From: JAOZTV01 sp965371805
Lineage (GTDB): Bacteria > Acidobacteriota > Aminicenantia > UBA2199
NCBI GenBank assembly: GCA_965371805.1
Contig: CBDUZW010000016.1
Span: 16,486-80,485, forward strand
Length of the DNA stretch: 64,000 nt
Direction of reading: 5' to 3'
The stretch's first letter is position 1. The number at the start of each line of letters is the position of its first letter. A model generated the notes under the pieces. The model had not been told where the DNA came from. It did not search any database and saw only the letters and a list, made by a program, of their open reading frames with translations. Of this stretch, positions 17,863 to 25,567 are shown piece after piece. The translations under genes were made by a program, and so were the position numbers.

Positions 17863-19098
17863 ATGGTAAAGAAGAATACATATATTGATTTATTTGCAGG
17901 TTGTGGAGGACTTTCTTTGGGGCTAAATCATGCTGGTTGGAATGGACTCTTTGCAATTGAAAAAAGCCCGCATGCTTTTTTAACACTGAAGCATAACCTA
18001 ATTGACAGATTAAATCATTTCCAATGGCCATCTTGGTTGGAACAAAAAGAACATGATATTGATTTTGTTTTGCAGACCCATAAATCGAATCTAGTTAATT
18101 TGAAAAATAAAGTTGATTTAGTGGTGGGTGGTCCTCCGTGTCAAGGGTTTTCTACCGCTGGAAGAAGAGTTGAAAGTGATCACAGAAACAAACTAATCAA
18201 TTCATATATTAATTTTATAAGAATGGTACAACCTAAAATAGTTTTTTTTGAAAATGTGAAGGGTTTTACACAGCGGTTTAAAAAAAATAAAAGTAAAGGT
18301 ATTCGATATTCTGAGTATGTTCAAAAAGCACTTAGGCGTTCTGGAAAAGAGTTTACAGGTTATGATGTACATGGTGAACTTATAAATTTTGCTGAATATG
18401 GAATACCTCAAAAAAGGACTCGATTTATTCTTATTGGAATAAGAAAAGATTTAAGAGAAACTCTTCAAGTAAAACCAAAAGATTTTTTTTTGGATATAAA
18501 GAAGAAGAAATATAAGTTTTTACTTAACAAAAACCTTAATCTAACTCAGAATATAGGTGATGCAATTTCTGATTTATTAGAGTGTAATGGCAAGATAAAT
18601 TGTCCTGATTCAAATGGTTTTTCTTCGTCAATATATGATATACCAAAAAGTAATTATCAACGGTTATTAAGAATTAATCTAAAAAAGGAGATTGTTCCTG
18701 ATAGTCACAGGTTTGCTAATCATGGTAGAGAAACTATTAAACTTTTTAGTTCTTTACTTGAAAAGGCTCCCAAAGGCAAGCGTATTGTAGGAGAAGAGAG
18801 AAAGATATTTAATATAAAGAAAAGAAGTATATTGGTTTTTGACAAAAACTCTCCTAGTCCAACTTTAACTTCTCATCCAGATGATTATGTACATTATTCT
18901 GAACCTAGGATATTAACAGTAAGGGAATATGCCAGAATACAATCATTTCCAGATTGGTTTGAATTTAAAGCAAAGTATACAACAGGTGGAAAATTACGAA
19001 GAGTAGAAGTGCCAAGATACACTCAAGTCGGAAATGCTATCCCTCCATTGTTTGGAGAACAAGCAGGAATAGTACTGAAGGATTTCATAAATGGCTAA
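17863..19098 (+). CDS. DNA (cytosine-5) methyltransferase
   Basis: A 411-residue C5-cytosine methyltransferase with all the main motifs in order: motif I DLFAGCGGLSLG (residues 9-20), motif IV GGPPCQGFST with the catalytic Cys93, motif VI FENVKGF, motif VIII QKRTRFILIG, motif IX REYARIQSFPDWF and motif X QVGNAIPPLFG. The target recognition region lies between VIII and IX (about residues 205-335), and its specificity cannot be read. No endonuclease gene is next to it. Its stop overlaps the next gene by 8 nt, so the two are translationally coupled. The ribosome-binding site is poor. A 12-codon ORF with its own AGAGGA site (17817-17855) ends 7 nt before the ATG and might couple translation. Confidence 0.95.
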   Translation: MVKKNTYIDLFAGCGGLSLGLNHAGWNGLFAIEKSPHAFLTLKHNLIDRLNHFQWPSWLEQKEHDIDFVLQTHKSNLVNLKNKVDLVVGGPPCQGFSTAGRRVESDHRNKLINSYINFIRMVQPKIVFFENVKGFTQRFKKNKSKGIRYSEYVQKALRRSGKEFTGYDVHGELINFAEYGIPQKRTRFILIGIRKDLRETLQVKPKDFFLDIKKKKYKFLLNKNLNLTQNIGDAISDLLECNGKINCPDSNGFSSSIYDIPKSNYQRLLRINLKKEIVPDSHRFANHGRETIKLFSSLLEKAPKGKRIVGEERKIFNIKKRSILVFDKNSPSPTLTSHPDDYVHYSEPRILTVREYARIQSFPDWFEFKAKYTTGGKLRRVEVPRYTQVGNAIPPLFGEQAGIVLKDFING

Positions 19099-21409
19099 TT
19101 CTGAAACTTTTAGAATTAGTGCTACTTTAAAAGATCTTATTGGCAAAGAATTGATAACTGATGAGTTTGTTGCTGTATTTGAATTAGTAAAAAATTCCTT
19201 TGATGCAAATGCGTCAAAAGTTGATTTAATATTTGAGAATAATCATAATTCTAAAAAATCAAAAATTATTATTATTGACAACGGAAAGGGAATGAATTAT
19301 ACCGATTTAAAGAAGAAATGGCTTTTTGTTGCTTATTCTGCTAAAAAGTTAGGAAAAGAAAATAATAATTATAGAGATAAAATTAAGGTTAAAAGAATCT
19401 TTGCTGGAGCAAAAGGTATAGGGAGATTTTCATGTGATCGCTTAGGGGGTTTTTTAAAGCTCATTTCTATTAAAGATGAATATAATCCGAAAATTGAAAA
19501 TTTAATTGTCAATTGGGAGGATTTTGAAAACATTGATGATAAAGAGTTTATTAATATAAAGGTTTCTCATAAAGAGTTGAAAGAAATTAATTATAGTATT
19601 AAACATGGAACCATTCTTGAGATTACGGAATTAAGGGATGAATGGAGTAGAAAAAAAATTTTAGATCTAAAAAGGTCTCTTGTAAAATTGATTAATCCCA
19701 ATCAAGAAAATGATAGTAGTAATTTTTCTATAAATATTATTGCAAAAGATGAATTGCGTGAAGATCAACTACCAAACAAAAAAGGTAATAAACGTAATAA
19801 TTGGGAAATTGTGAATGGAGCTGTAGAAAACACAATTTTTGAAACTTTGGAAATAAAAACATCAAATATTTTAGTTGAGATTACTTCAGATGGTGATTTT
19901 ATTGAAACTACACTTCAAGATAGAGGAGATTCTATCTATTATTTAAAAGAGCAAAATCCTTATCCTAATTTACATAATATAAAAGTATATTTGTTTCAAT
20001 TAAACAGGAGTGCAAAGACCAATTTTACTAGAATCATGGGAATGGAGCCTGTAAAATATGGGTCTATTTTTATATATAAAAATGGTTTTAGGATTTACCC
20101 ATATGGAGAGGAAGGAGATGACTCTTTACATTTGGATAGAAGAAAACAGCAAGGATATAATAGATTTTTAGGAACAAGAGACGTAATAGGAAGAATTGAA
20201 ATTAGTAATGATCAACCTGAACTTAGAGAGACAACAAGCAGAGACGGGGGATTAAGAAAAACTGATACATATAAAGATTTGATTAAATTTTTTGAAAATC
20301 ATGTTCTAAAAAAACTGGAAAACTATGTAGTTAACATTATTAAGTGGGGTGATCCAAAGTTTGATAAAGAAACAGGTGATCTCATATATCCAGAATTATG
20401 GGCAAAGGATGTTAAAATCAAGATATTGGAATTAATATCTGGGTATATAAATTCCAAAAATATAATTGATATTCAATATGATGACAATTTTCTCGATATA
20501 ATTAAAGGTAAACAGGATAAAAGTGTTGAGAAAATCATTAAAAATATTTCTAGAACTTCTGAGAAATCTGGTAATCTTGAATTAATTAGGGAAGCAAAAA
20601 AAATAGAGAAAGCTATACAAGAAACTAGAATCGACTCAGAGAGAGCATGGGCAAAGGCAAATAAAGAAGAAGAACAAAGAAAGGAAACACAGCAAAAACT
20701 TGAATATATAATAGGGCAAAATAGTTTTTTAAAAAATGACATAAGCGATGATACTAAAAATTTAGAGAGTATTCTGCATCATATTGGACTAAGAACAAAC
20801 TTTATTAGGATGGATATAGATAGTTTGGTTAAATCTATAAATAAAAATGCTAGCAAAGAAGAATTAATAAAAATTGCCAAAAGAATAAGTGCTGAAAACC
20901 AAAAAATTAACTCTTTTGCAAAATATTTTAAAAAAGTCAATTTTAACATTCATTCAAATCGAATAGAAAAAGATATTGTGTCTTTTGTAAATGAGTATAT
21001 TGAAAATGTTTATAAACTTCGAGATGATTTGAAGAATAATAGAGAGCTTTTAGATGTGTCATTTAATACACCCAAAAATGCTAAATTTATACTGAAATTT
21101 AATCCAATAGACATAATTATTGTGATTGACAACTTAACGAATAATTCTTTTAAAAATAAAGCAAAAAAATTATTTATTAAATGGGTTGATTTGACAAATA
21201 ATTCGATTACGTTATCATTTTCTGATAACGGTGATGGTATTAAAGATAATATTATTAATAATGTTTTTGACTTTGGTTTTTCAACAACGAAAGGATTAGG
21301 GCTTGGATTATTTCATATTAAAGAAATTGTTGAAAAAATGAATGGATCAATTAAAATAAATAATAATATAAACAATGGGGTTGAGTTTTTAATGACATTC
21401 AGGAGATAG
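19091..21409 (+). CDS. Dual GHKL ATPase / histidine-kinase-like protein
   Basis: A 772-residue protein with two GHKL ATPase modules. The N-terminal one resembles the Hsp90/MutL/MORC branch: N box ELVKNSFDA (Glu31, Asn35), G1 DNGKGM (63-68), G2 GAKGIGRFS (106-114), then an S5-like transducer region to about residue 420. A helical, probably coiled-coil stretch (about 480-545) leads to a degenerate H-box-like helix with His563-His564 (ILHHIGLRTN). A C-terminal histidine-kinase-type module follows: NNSFKNKAK, SDNGDGI at 711-717, FDFGFSTTKGLGLGL. Both sites look complete. The next gene encodes a receiver domain 2 nt away, so phosphotransfer is plausible. It overlaps the methyltransferase gene. The combination suggests a sensor in a DNA-modification-linked defence system, which is inference. 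Confidence 0.85.
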   Translation: MANSETFRISATLKDLIGKELITDEFVAVFELVKNSFDANASKVDLIFENNHNSKKSKIIIIDNGKGMNYTDLKKKWLFVAYSAKKLGKENNNYRDKIKVKRIFAGAKGIGRFSCDRLGGFLKLISIKDEYNPKIENLIVNWEDFENIDDKEFINIKVSHKELKEINYSIKHGTILEITELRDEWSRKKILDLKRSLVKLINPNQENDSSNFSINIIAKDELREDQLPNKKGNKRNNWEIVNGAVENTIFETLEIKTSNILVEITSDGDFIETTLQDRGDSIYYLKEQNPYPNLHNIKVYLFQLNRSAKTNFTRIMGMEPVKYGSIFIYKNGFRIYPYGEEGDDSLHLDRRKQQGYNRFLGTRDVIGRIEISNDQPELRETTSRDGGLRKTDTYKDLIKFFENHVLKKLENYVVNIIKWGDPKFDKETGDLIYPELWAKDVKIKILELISGYINSKNIIDIQYDDNFLDIIKGKQDKSVEKIIKNISRTSEKSGNLELIREAKKIEKAIQETRIDSERAWAKANKEEEQRKETQQKLEYIIGQNSFLKNDISDDTKNLESILHHIGLRTNFIRMDIDSLVKSINKNASKEELIKIAKRISAENQKINSFAKYFKKVNFNIHSNRIEKDIVSFVNEYIENVYKLRDDLKNNRELLDVSFNTPKNAKFILKFNPIDIIIVIDNLTNNSFKNKAKKLFIKWVDLTNNSITLSFSDNGDGIKDNIINNVFDFGFSTTKGLGLGLFHIKEIVEKMNGSIKINNNINNGVEFLMTFRR

Positions 21410-21411
21410 TA

Positions 21412-22344
21412 ATGCACTTAGATTACAATATATTGTGGATTGATAATGATATACAGGAATATATCGATAGAGATCAGATTAAAGATTTGAAGGAATTCTT
21501 GCTTGAATTAGGATTTCAACCCAATATTATAACCTTATCAAATGAGATAAAATTAGATACTCATCTAGATCAAACTAAGTTTGATCTCATAATCTCTGAT
21601 TATAACTTAGACGACACAACAGGAGATGTAATAATTGAAAGTATTCGTAAAAAAGAGATTCTTACTGAAATATTCTTCTATTCTGCTAATACAGATTTTA
21701 AAAGTATTACAGAAGTAATAGATAGATTAAAGTTTGTTGACAGAATTTCTTTTAAATATGGTAGAGATAATTTGATGGATCGCATAAAAAGTTTAATTAA
21801 ATTGACTTTAGATAAACTCCTTGAATTAAATTCAACTAGAGGTCTAATTACTGCTGCAGCTAGTGAGTTAGATGTTGCAATTGAAGAGCTAACTATGCAC
21901 TTAATTTATAAAAAATTGAAAAAAAGTAAAAAGGATCTAGATGGGATAATAGATTTTTATATTTCTGATTTTTTAGAAAAAAGTCCTGAAACATTTAAAG
22001 AAAAACATATTGAAATAGGTTTTGAAAATATCTTTAACTCAATTGAGGCAAATAGGAAATGGAGTATTTTTAGAGTTCTATTAAAAGAATACAAAAAAAA
22101 AGATTCAAATGAAAAAATTATTGATTTTCTTAAGGACAATAAATCATATTTTACACAAGTGATAGATATAAGAAATAAATTTGCACATGCTAAAGCCGTA
22201 AAAATAGATGGGGAAATAGTATTAAAAGGACAGTTTGGTAAAAAAGACTTTAAATTCGATAGTGAGTCATGTATCGATATTCGTAAAAATTTAATTAAAC
22301 ATAATAATAATTTTAACATGCTTACTAAATACTTCGGAATATAA
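21412..22344 (+). CDS. Receiver domain fused to HEPN-like domain (candidate effector)
   Basis: A 310-residue protein. Residues 4-130 form a CheY-like receiver with the acidic pocket Asp11/Asp13 (WIDND), phospho-acceptor Asp63 (IISDYNLDD), Ser91 (FYSAN) and Lys115 (SFKYG). Residues about 135-310 are helical and end with RNKFAHA (Arg254 to His259), an Rx4H motif typical of HEPN RNases. There is no DNA-binding output domain. A receiver controlling a HEPN ribonuclease would make an RNA-cutting effector switched by phosphorylation. The partner kinase is probably the preceding gene. The HEPN call rests on the motif and the helical surroundings and needs structural confirmation. Confidence 0.75.
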   Translation: MHLDYNILWIDNDIQEYIDRDQIKDLKEFLLELGFQPNIITLSNEIKLDTHLDQTKFDLIISDYNLDDTTGDVIIESIRKKEILTEIFFYSANTDFKSITEVIDRLKFVDRISFKYGRDNLMDRIKSLIKLTLDKLLELNSTRGLITAAASELDVAIEELTMHLIYKKLKKSKKDLDGIIDFYISDFLEKSPETFKEKHIEIGFENIFNSIEANRKWSIFRVLLKEYKKKDSNEKIIDFLKDNKSYFTQVIDIRNKFAHAKAVKIDGEIVLKGQFGKKDFKFDSESCIDIRKNLIKHNNNFNMLTKYFGI

Positions 22345-22612
22345 AAAAGTAAGTTTATATCAAAGTTTTATATTTGTACATCTCTCCTTTAATTCCTCTT
22401 TTTTTTATTAAAATATGTTTTAATGTTATTTACATAATGGCATAATACTTTAAAAGATAAAAAAAGTGAGGAAGTAAAAAATATTAATTAATTTTAATGG
22501 TTCTAAAAGTAAGTTAGTGAACTATATTAGTTTTTATATGTTTTTATGGTAATAAATTTAATTAGTGTTTGTATGAGGCGGTTGTACAGAATAAATAAAG
22601 GGGTTATGAATT

Positions 22613-23275
22613 ATGGGCAAAATTTATTCAAAAAGTGAAGTTATTGATTTTGTTTGGCAGTATTCAAGATATTATGGAAATTTGTTAGCTTATTGTGAGC
22701 AAATTGTTGAAACTGATAATGGGCATGCATCTCTAATATATATCTTTAATTTATTAGAGAACATATTTAAAGCTAACCTAAATGATTATAATTCTAATTT
22801 TCAGACAATTATAAAAAAAACAAAAAATAAAAATTTTATTAACGAAACTGAATATAAATTTTTAGATAATAAAATGATTGGAATAAGAAGAATAAGAAAT
22901 CTTTTAGCACACGCTAATTTGGCAAAATTTAATATTGTTTTTTTGGATGATAATAAAAATCTATTATTTCCTCTAACGGAAAATGAAACATGTCAAAAGT
23001 TATACAGTCTCTTTTCAGATGTTTTGTACAATCTTATACTTAAGGTTATTTGTCCAAATTTTATTATTCCAATTAATATTGATTTAACAGAAAAAATAAA
23101 TAATATTAATTATCAAATAAAAGAAATAAGTGCAGAAGAAATTCTAATCGATAAAGGCGTAAACTTTAATAATATTCTTGACTGGAACAAAATTTCTGAA
23201 TCTGATAGATATAGACTTGCTGAAAACATGCAAAATGTTAAAGTTTTGGCTGAAATACTTAAACAATTAAAATGA
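22613..23275 (+). CDS. HEPN-domain protein
   Basis: A 220-residue, mostly helical protein with RRIRNLLAHANL, in which Arg95 and His100 make an Rx4H HEPN motif. Start choice is supported by AAGGGG (22598-22603) nine nt upstream. It follows the receiver-HEPN gene after a 268-nt gap and so may have its own promoter. No clear promoter is visible there. No toxin partner such as a MNT nucleotidyltransferase is adjacent. It could be a second RNase of the same system, a regulator that dimerises with the first HEPN, or an independent abortive-infection gene. C-terminal residues 150-220 are unrecognised. Confidence 0.65.
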   Translation: MGKIYSKSEVIDFVWQYSRYYGNLLAYCEQIVETDNGHASLIYIFNLLENIFKANLNDYNSNFQTIIKKTKNKNFINETEYKFLDNKMIGIRRIRNLLAHANLAKFNIVFLDDNKNLLFPLTENETCQKLYSLFSDVLYNLILKVICPNFIIPINIDLTEKINNINYQIKEISAEEILIDKGVNFNNILDWNKISESDRYRLAENMQNVKVLAEILKQLK

Positions 23276-23358
23276 CAGCAAGTCTATATAAAGAATAATT
23301 ATCCTTGGAGTTTTATTTTGAAGGAAGACTTTCATACCAGATAAGTTTTATAGCCGTT

Positions 23359-23421
23359 CCAAAATTTTCATTCAATAAGCTAAAATCGGATTCATTCCGT
23401 AATTCGAGGGGAAAATTTTGG
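23359..23421. repeat. Perfect 11-bp inverted repeat with nested hairpin
   Basis: CCAAAATTTTC (23359-23369) and GAAAATTTTGG (23411-23421) are exact reverse complements around a 41-nt interior. The interior itself can form CGGA-TTCAT-TCCG. The element lies in the 287-nt gap between the HEPN gene and the convergent Fic gene. A 61-codon open frame across it has no coding character. It may be a bidirectional terminator or a leftover of a mobile element. Confidence 0.5.
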
Positions 23422-23562
23422 TGCCAGTCCACAAAGTTTTTCACAAAGCTTTTTTTGTTTTTCTTCAGTTCTGTCTGCTTAAGAATCTAAATTAGTTTTT
23501 TTAGTCTTTATTGTGATGGATAATGGGGGAGATTGGCTTTCAATTAATGTTGAATTTGTTTT

Positions 23563-24723
23563 TTAATAATTGTTATTTAAGAATTCTGATACAAAATCTT
23601 CTTTTTGGAGTGTATCTATTACGCCTCGTAATAAGTAACTATTTTTAAATTGGATTGTGTAAATTCTACCTCCTTCTTTAATTGGAAAAACAATGTTTTT
23701 GTTTCTCAATTCTGTCATTGCACGAGATTTTTGTTTTGAAGTTGTTAGTCCAAAAATAGATAATTCCTCTGATTTTATAGACAAATCTTCTTTACTTATT
23801 AAGTGTTTTAAAATTTTATACTCTCTTTGAGTTATATTCTCTCTATCTAGAGCAAAAGTGATTGCCGGTAATAGGATTTTTTCCTTAACATATTTTATGT
23901 CTAATAGGCTGTCTATTTTTTCTATTTCATTCTTAAGCCCTGTTAGAAAATATTCAGTCCACAATAATATGTCTTTATCTTTTAGGGAATCAGCAATAGA
24001 AAGCATATCGTAGTATTTATTCCTGTCAGCATAAAAAACTGAGGAAGGATTTATAATTCTTCCTTTTTTTACTTGGAAGCCAAGTTTAATTAGTAGTGCA
24101 TAGTTTAATAGTCTGCCAATTCTTCCATTACCATTATCAAAAGGATGTATATACGCAAAACGGTGATGTGCAATTGTAACCATTAATAGTTGATTTTGTT
24201 CTTTATGTTCTTTATTAATAAATTTAATAAATTCATCAAAATACTCTTGTAAAATAATGGGTTCTGGAGGTATATGATTTGATTTATTGATAGAGACGTT
24301 GTCCCTTCTTAAAATTCCAGGATAAGAAGAACCCTCTCCATTAGGAGGTGGTGTGAGATCTTTAGTAATGATTTTATGAATTTCAGATAAATATGCTCGG
24401 TCAAATTTTGTTAACTCATTGGTGTTGGCTTCTATAAATTGTATTGCATTTTCGATATTTTCAATTTCATTTTGTTTCTCGTTTTTATTTGGGTTTTTTA
24501 CAATTATTTTTTCAATATATTCAGAAAGTGTAGTGTTATTACCTTCAATTCTTGCAGAACCCAGTGTCTCTAAAATTTGAAATATTTCTTTAAGTTGGAA
24601 AAAAATATAAGAAGGAACTTTACTATAAAGCTTTTTGCTTCTCAGTTTTTCCAAATCTAAAATAATACTGGTTAGATTGCTACCCCAGGTTGGCTCAGGA
24701 ATTGTTATATTAAAGTTTTTCAT
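23563..24723 (-). CDS. Fic-family AMPylation protein with C-terminal winged helix
   Basis: A 386-residue class II Fic protein. The inhibitory helix motif SARIEGN (Ser56, Glu60, Gly61) lies in the N-terminal Fic_N region. The active-site loop HPFDNGNGRIGR starts at His193 and is intact. A C-terminal winged-helix-like region (about residues 290-370, with LSIFGLTTSKQKSRAMTEL as the likely recognition part) follows. Such proteins transfer AMP to a hydroxyl of a target protein and are kept in check by the inhibitory Glu. No separate antitoxin is needed in this class and none is present. The promoter is flanked by repeated sites that the winged helix may bind. It converges on the HEPN gene. Confidence 0.92.
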   Translation of the reverse strand: MKNFNITIPEPTWGSNLTSIILDLEKLRSKKLYSKVPSYIFFQLKEIFQILETLGSARIEGNNTTLSEYIEKIIVKNPNKNEKQNEIENIENAIQFIEANTNELTKFDRAYLSEIHKIITKDLTPPPNGEGSSYPGILRRDNVSINKSNHIPPEPIILQEYFDEFIKFINKEHKEQNQLLMVTIAHHRFAYIHPFDNGNGRIGRLLNYALLIKLGFQVKKGRIINPSSVFYADRNKYYDMLSIADSLKDKDILLWTEYFLTGLKNEIEKIDSLLDIKYVKEKILLPAITFALDRENITQREYKILKHLISKEDLSIKSEELSIFGLTTSKQKSRAMTELRNKNIVFPIKEGGRIYTIQFKNSYLLRGVIDTLQKEDFVSEFLNNNY

Positions 24724-24746
24724 TACATTACTTCCTTTTACATAAA

Positions 24747-24828
24747 TTGTTACTTCCCTTTTATTATATCAAAAGTAGTGTATTTATCAAGTTTTTAATG
24801 TTTTTTTATTTTTTGTTACTTCCCTTTT
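24747..24828 (-). promoter_or_regulatory. Repeated operator-like sites at the fic promoter
   Basis: The minus-strand sequence AAAAGGGAAGTAACAA occurs exactly twice. One copy (24747-24762) starts directly after the -10 box and covers the expected transcription start. The other (24813-24828) lies 22 nt upstream of the -35. A shortened copy lacking one G overlaps the fic ribosome-binding site (24728-24739). The spacing around the promoter suggests repressor sites, and the Fic winged helix is the obvious candidate. Confidence 0.6.
24763..24790 (-). promoter_or_regulatory. Sigma70-type promoter of fic
   Basis: Minus-strand TTGATA (24785-24790) and a perfect TATAAT (24763-24768) are separated by 16 nt. 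The promoter is bracketed by the two 16-bp repeat copies. Confidence 0.65.
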
Positions 24829-24905
24829 TTAAAATATTTACTTCACATCCTTTTTTTTATGTCAATTATTGAATAGAATGAAATAAAGAGCGTAAGTGTT
24901 TAATA

Positions 24906-24934
24906 TTGACATATATATGATGCTGTGTTAATTT
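24906..24934 (+). promoter_or_regulatory. Candidate promoter of the coiled-coil/GT4 gene pair
   Basis: A perfect TTGACA (24906-24911) lies 17 nt before TAATTT (24929-24934). An AGGAG site follows at 24946-24950 ahead of the ATG at 24959. The -10 is weak. Confidence 0.4.
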
Positions 24935-24958
24935 TTACTTTTCTTAGGAGTTTAGTAA

Positions 24959-25567
24959 ATGGATAATAAATCAGTAGAGAATAATTTTCTGGATACATCC
25001 GACAATATCGATGTTGAAGAAATAATGGATAAAATAAAGACAAAGATCCGTGAGAAAATGGATTCAGGTGTTTTAAAACAGAGAGAGATTGATGAAATGG
25101 AAGAGATGGAGTTATTACCACTTCCTGATTTCCTGGATATCCCCAATGTATACCAACCACATCTTTATCCGAATGAACCTGAGTTAGAGGAGTTCTCACC
25201 TGTTCACTTTACTGCTGAGAATGAACAAGGTTTTGTTAAAAAAATTATGGGTAAAACCAGGAAAGTTATCTTCCCTTTAATCCGGTTTATGACCAGACCA
25301 ATATATAATGAATTAAGAAATTTAATAAGTGAACTCCACAATAAAAATAAAGAAGATATTCATCCTCTCAAACGGGATTTTCCACTAATTTTAAAAAGTA
25401 AGGAGTATATAAAACTATTACATAATACAATTAATAATATGATAGTAGAGAGCACAAAGATGAGAATTGAAGATGAACTCCTTAAAACCAAGGTTAAGGT
25501 ATTGGAAGATAAATTAGAGTTTCTTGAGAACAGGGAAAGAGCTTTGGAGAAAAAGGTATATAAGTAA
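24959..25567 (+). CDS. Acidic, helical protein paired with a glycosyltransferase
   Basis: A 202-residue protein with no signal peptide or membrane segment. Residues 1-75 are acidic. Residues 35-50 and the C-terminal about 150-200 are heptad-like and probably form coiled coils (KTKVKVLEDKLEFLENRE). Its last base overlaps the start of the GT4 gene, so the two are translationally coupled. Similar helical partners precede glycosyltransferases in polysaccharide loci, where they may act as scaffolds. I do not recognise a defined family. Confidence 0.65.
   Translation: MDNKSVENNFLDTSDNIDVEEIMDKIKTKIREKMDSGVLKQREIDEMEEMELLPLPDFLDIPNVYQPHLYPNEPELEEFSPVHFTAENEQGFVKKIMGKTRKVIFPLIRFMTRPIYNELRNLISELHNKNKEDIHPLKRDFPLILKSKEYIKLLHNTINNMIVESTKMRIEDELLKTKVKVLEDKLEFLENRERALEKKVYK

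Noticed and set aside
17863..19098. Ordinary type II restriction-modification pair
   Set aside because: The methyltransferase is complete, but neither neighbour has a PD-(D/E)xK, HNH or GIY-YIG motif that I can see. The nearby genes are GHKL, receiver-HEPN and HEPN.
23305..23490. 61-codon ORF between the HEPN gene and fic
   Set aside because: No ribosome-binding site and no family resemblance. It runs across the inverted repeat, so it is probably chance.
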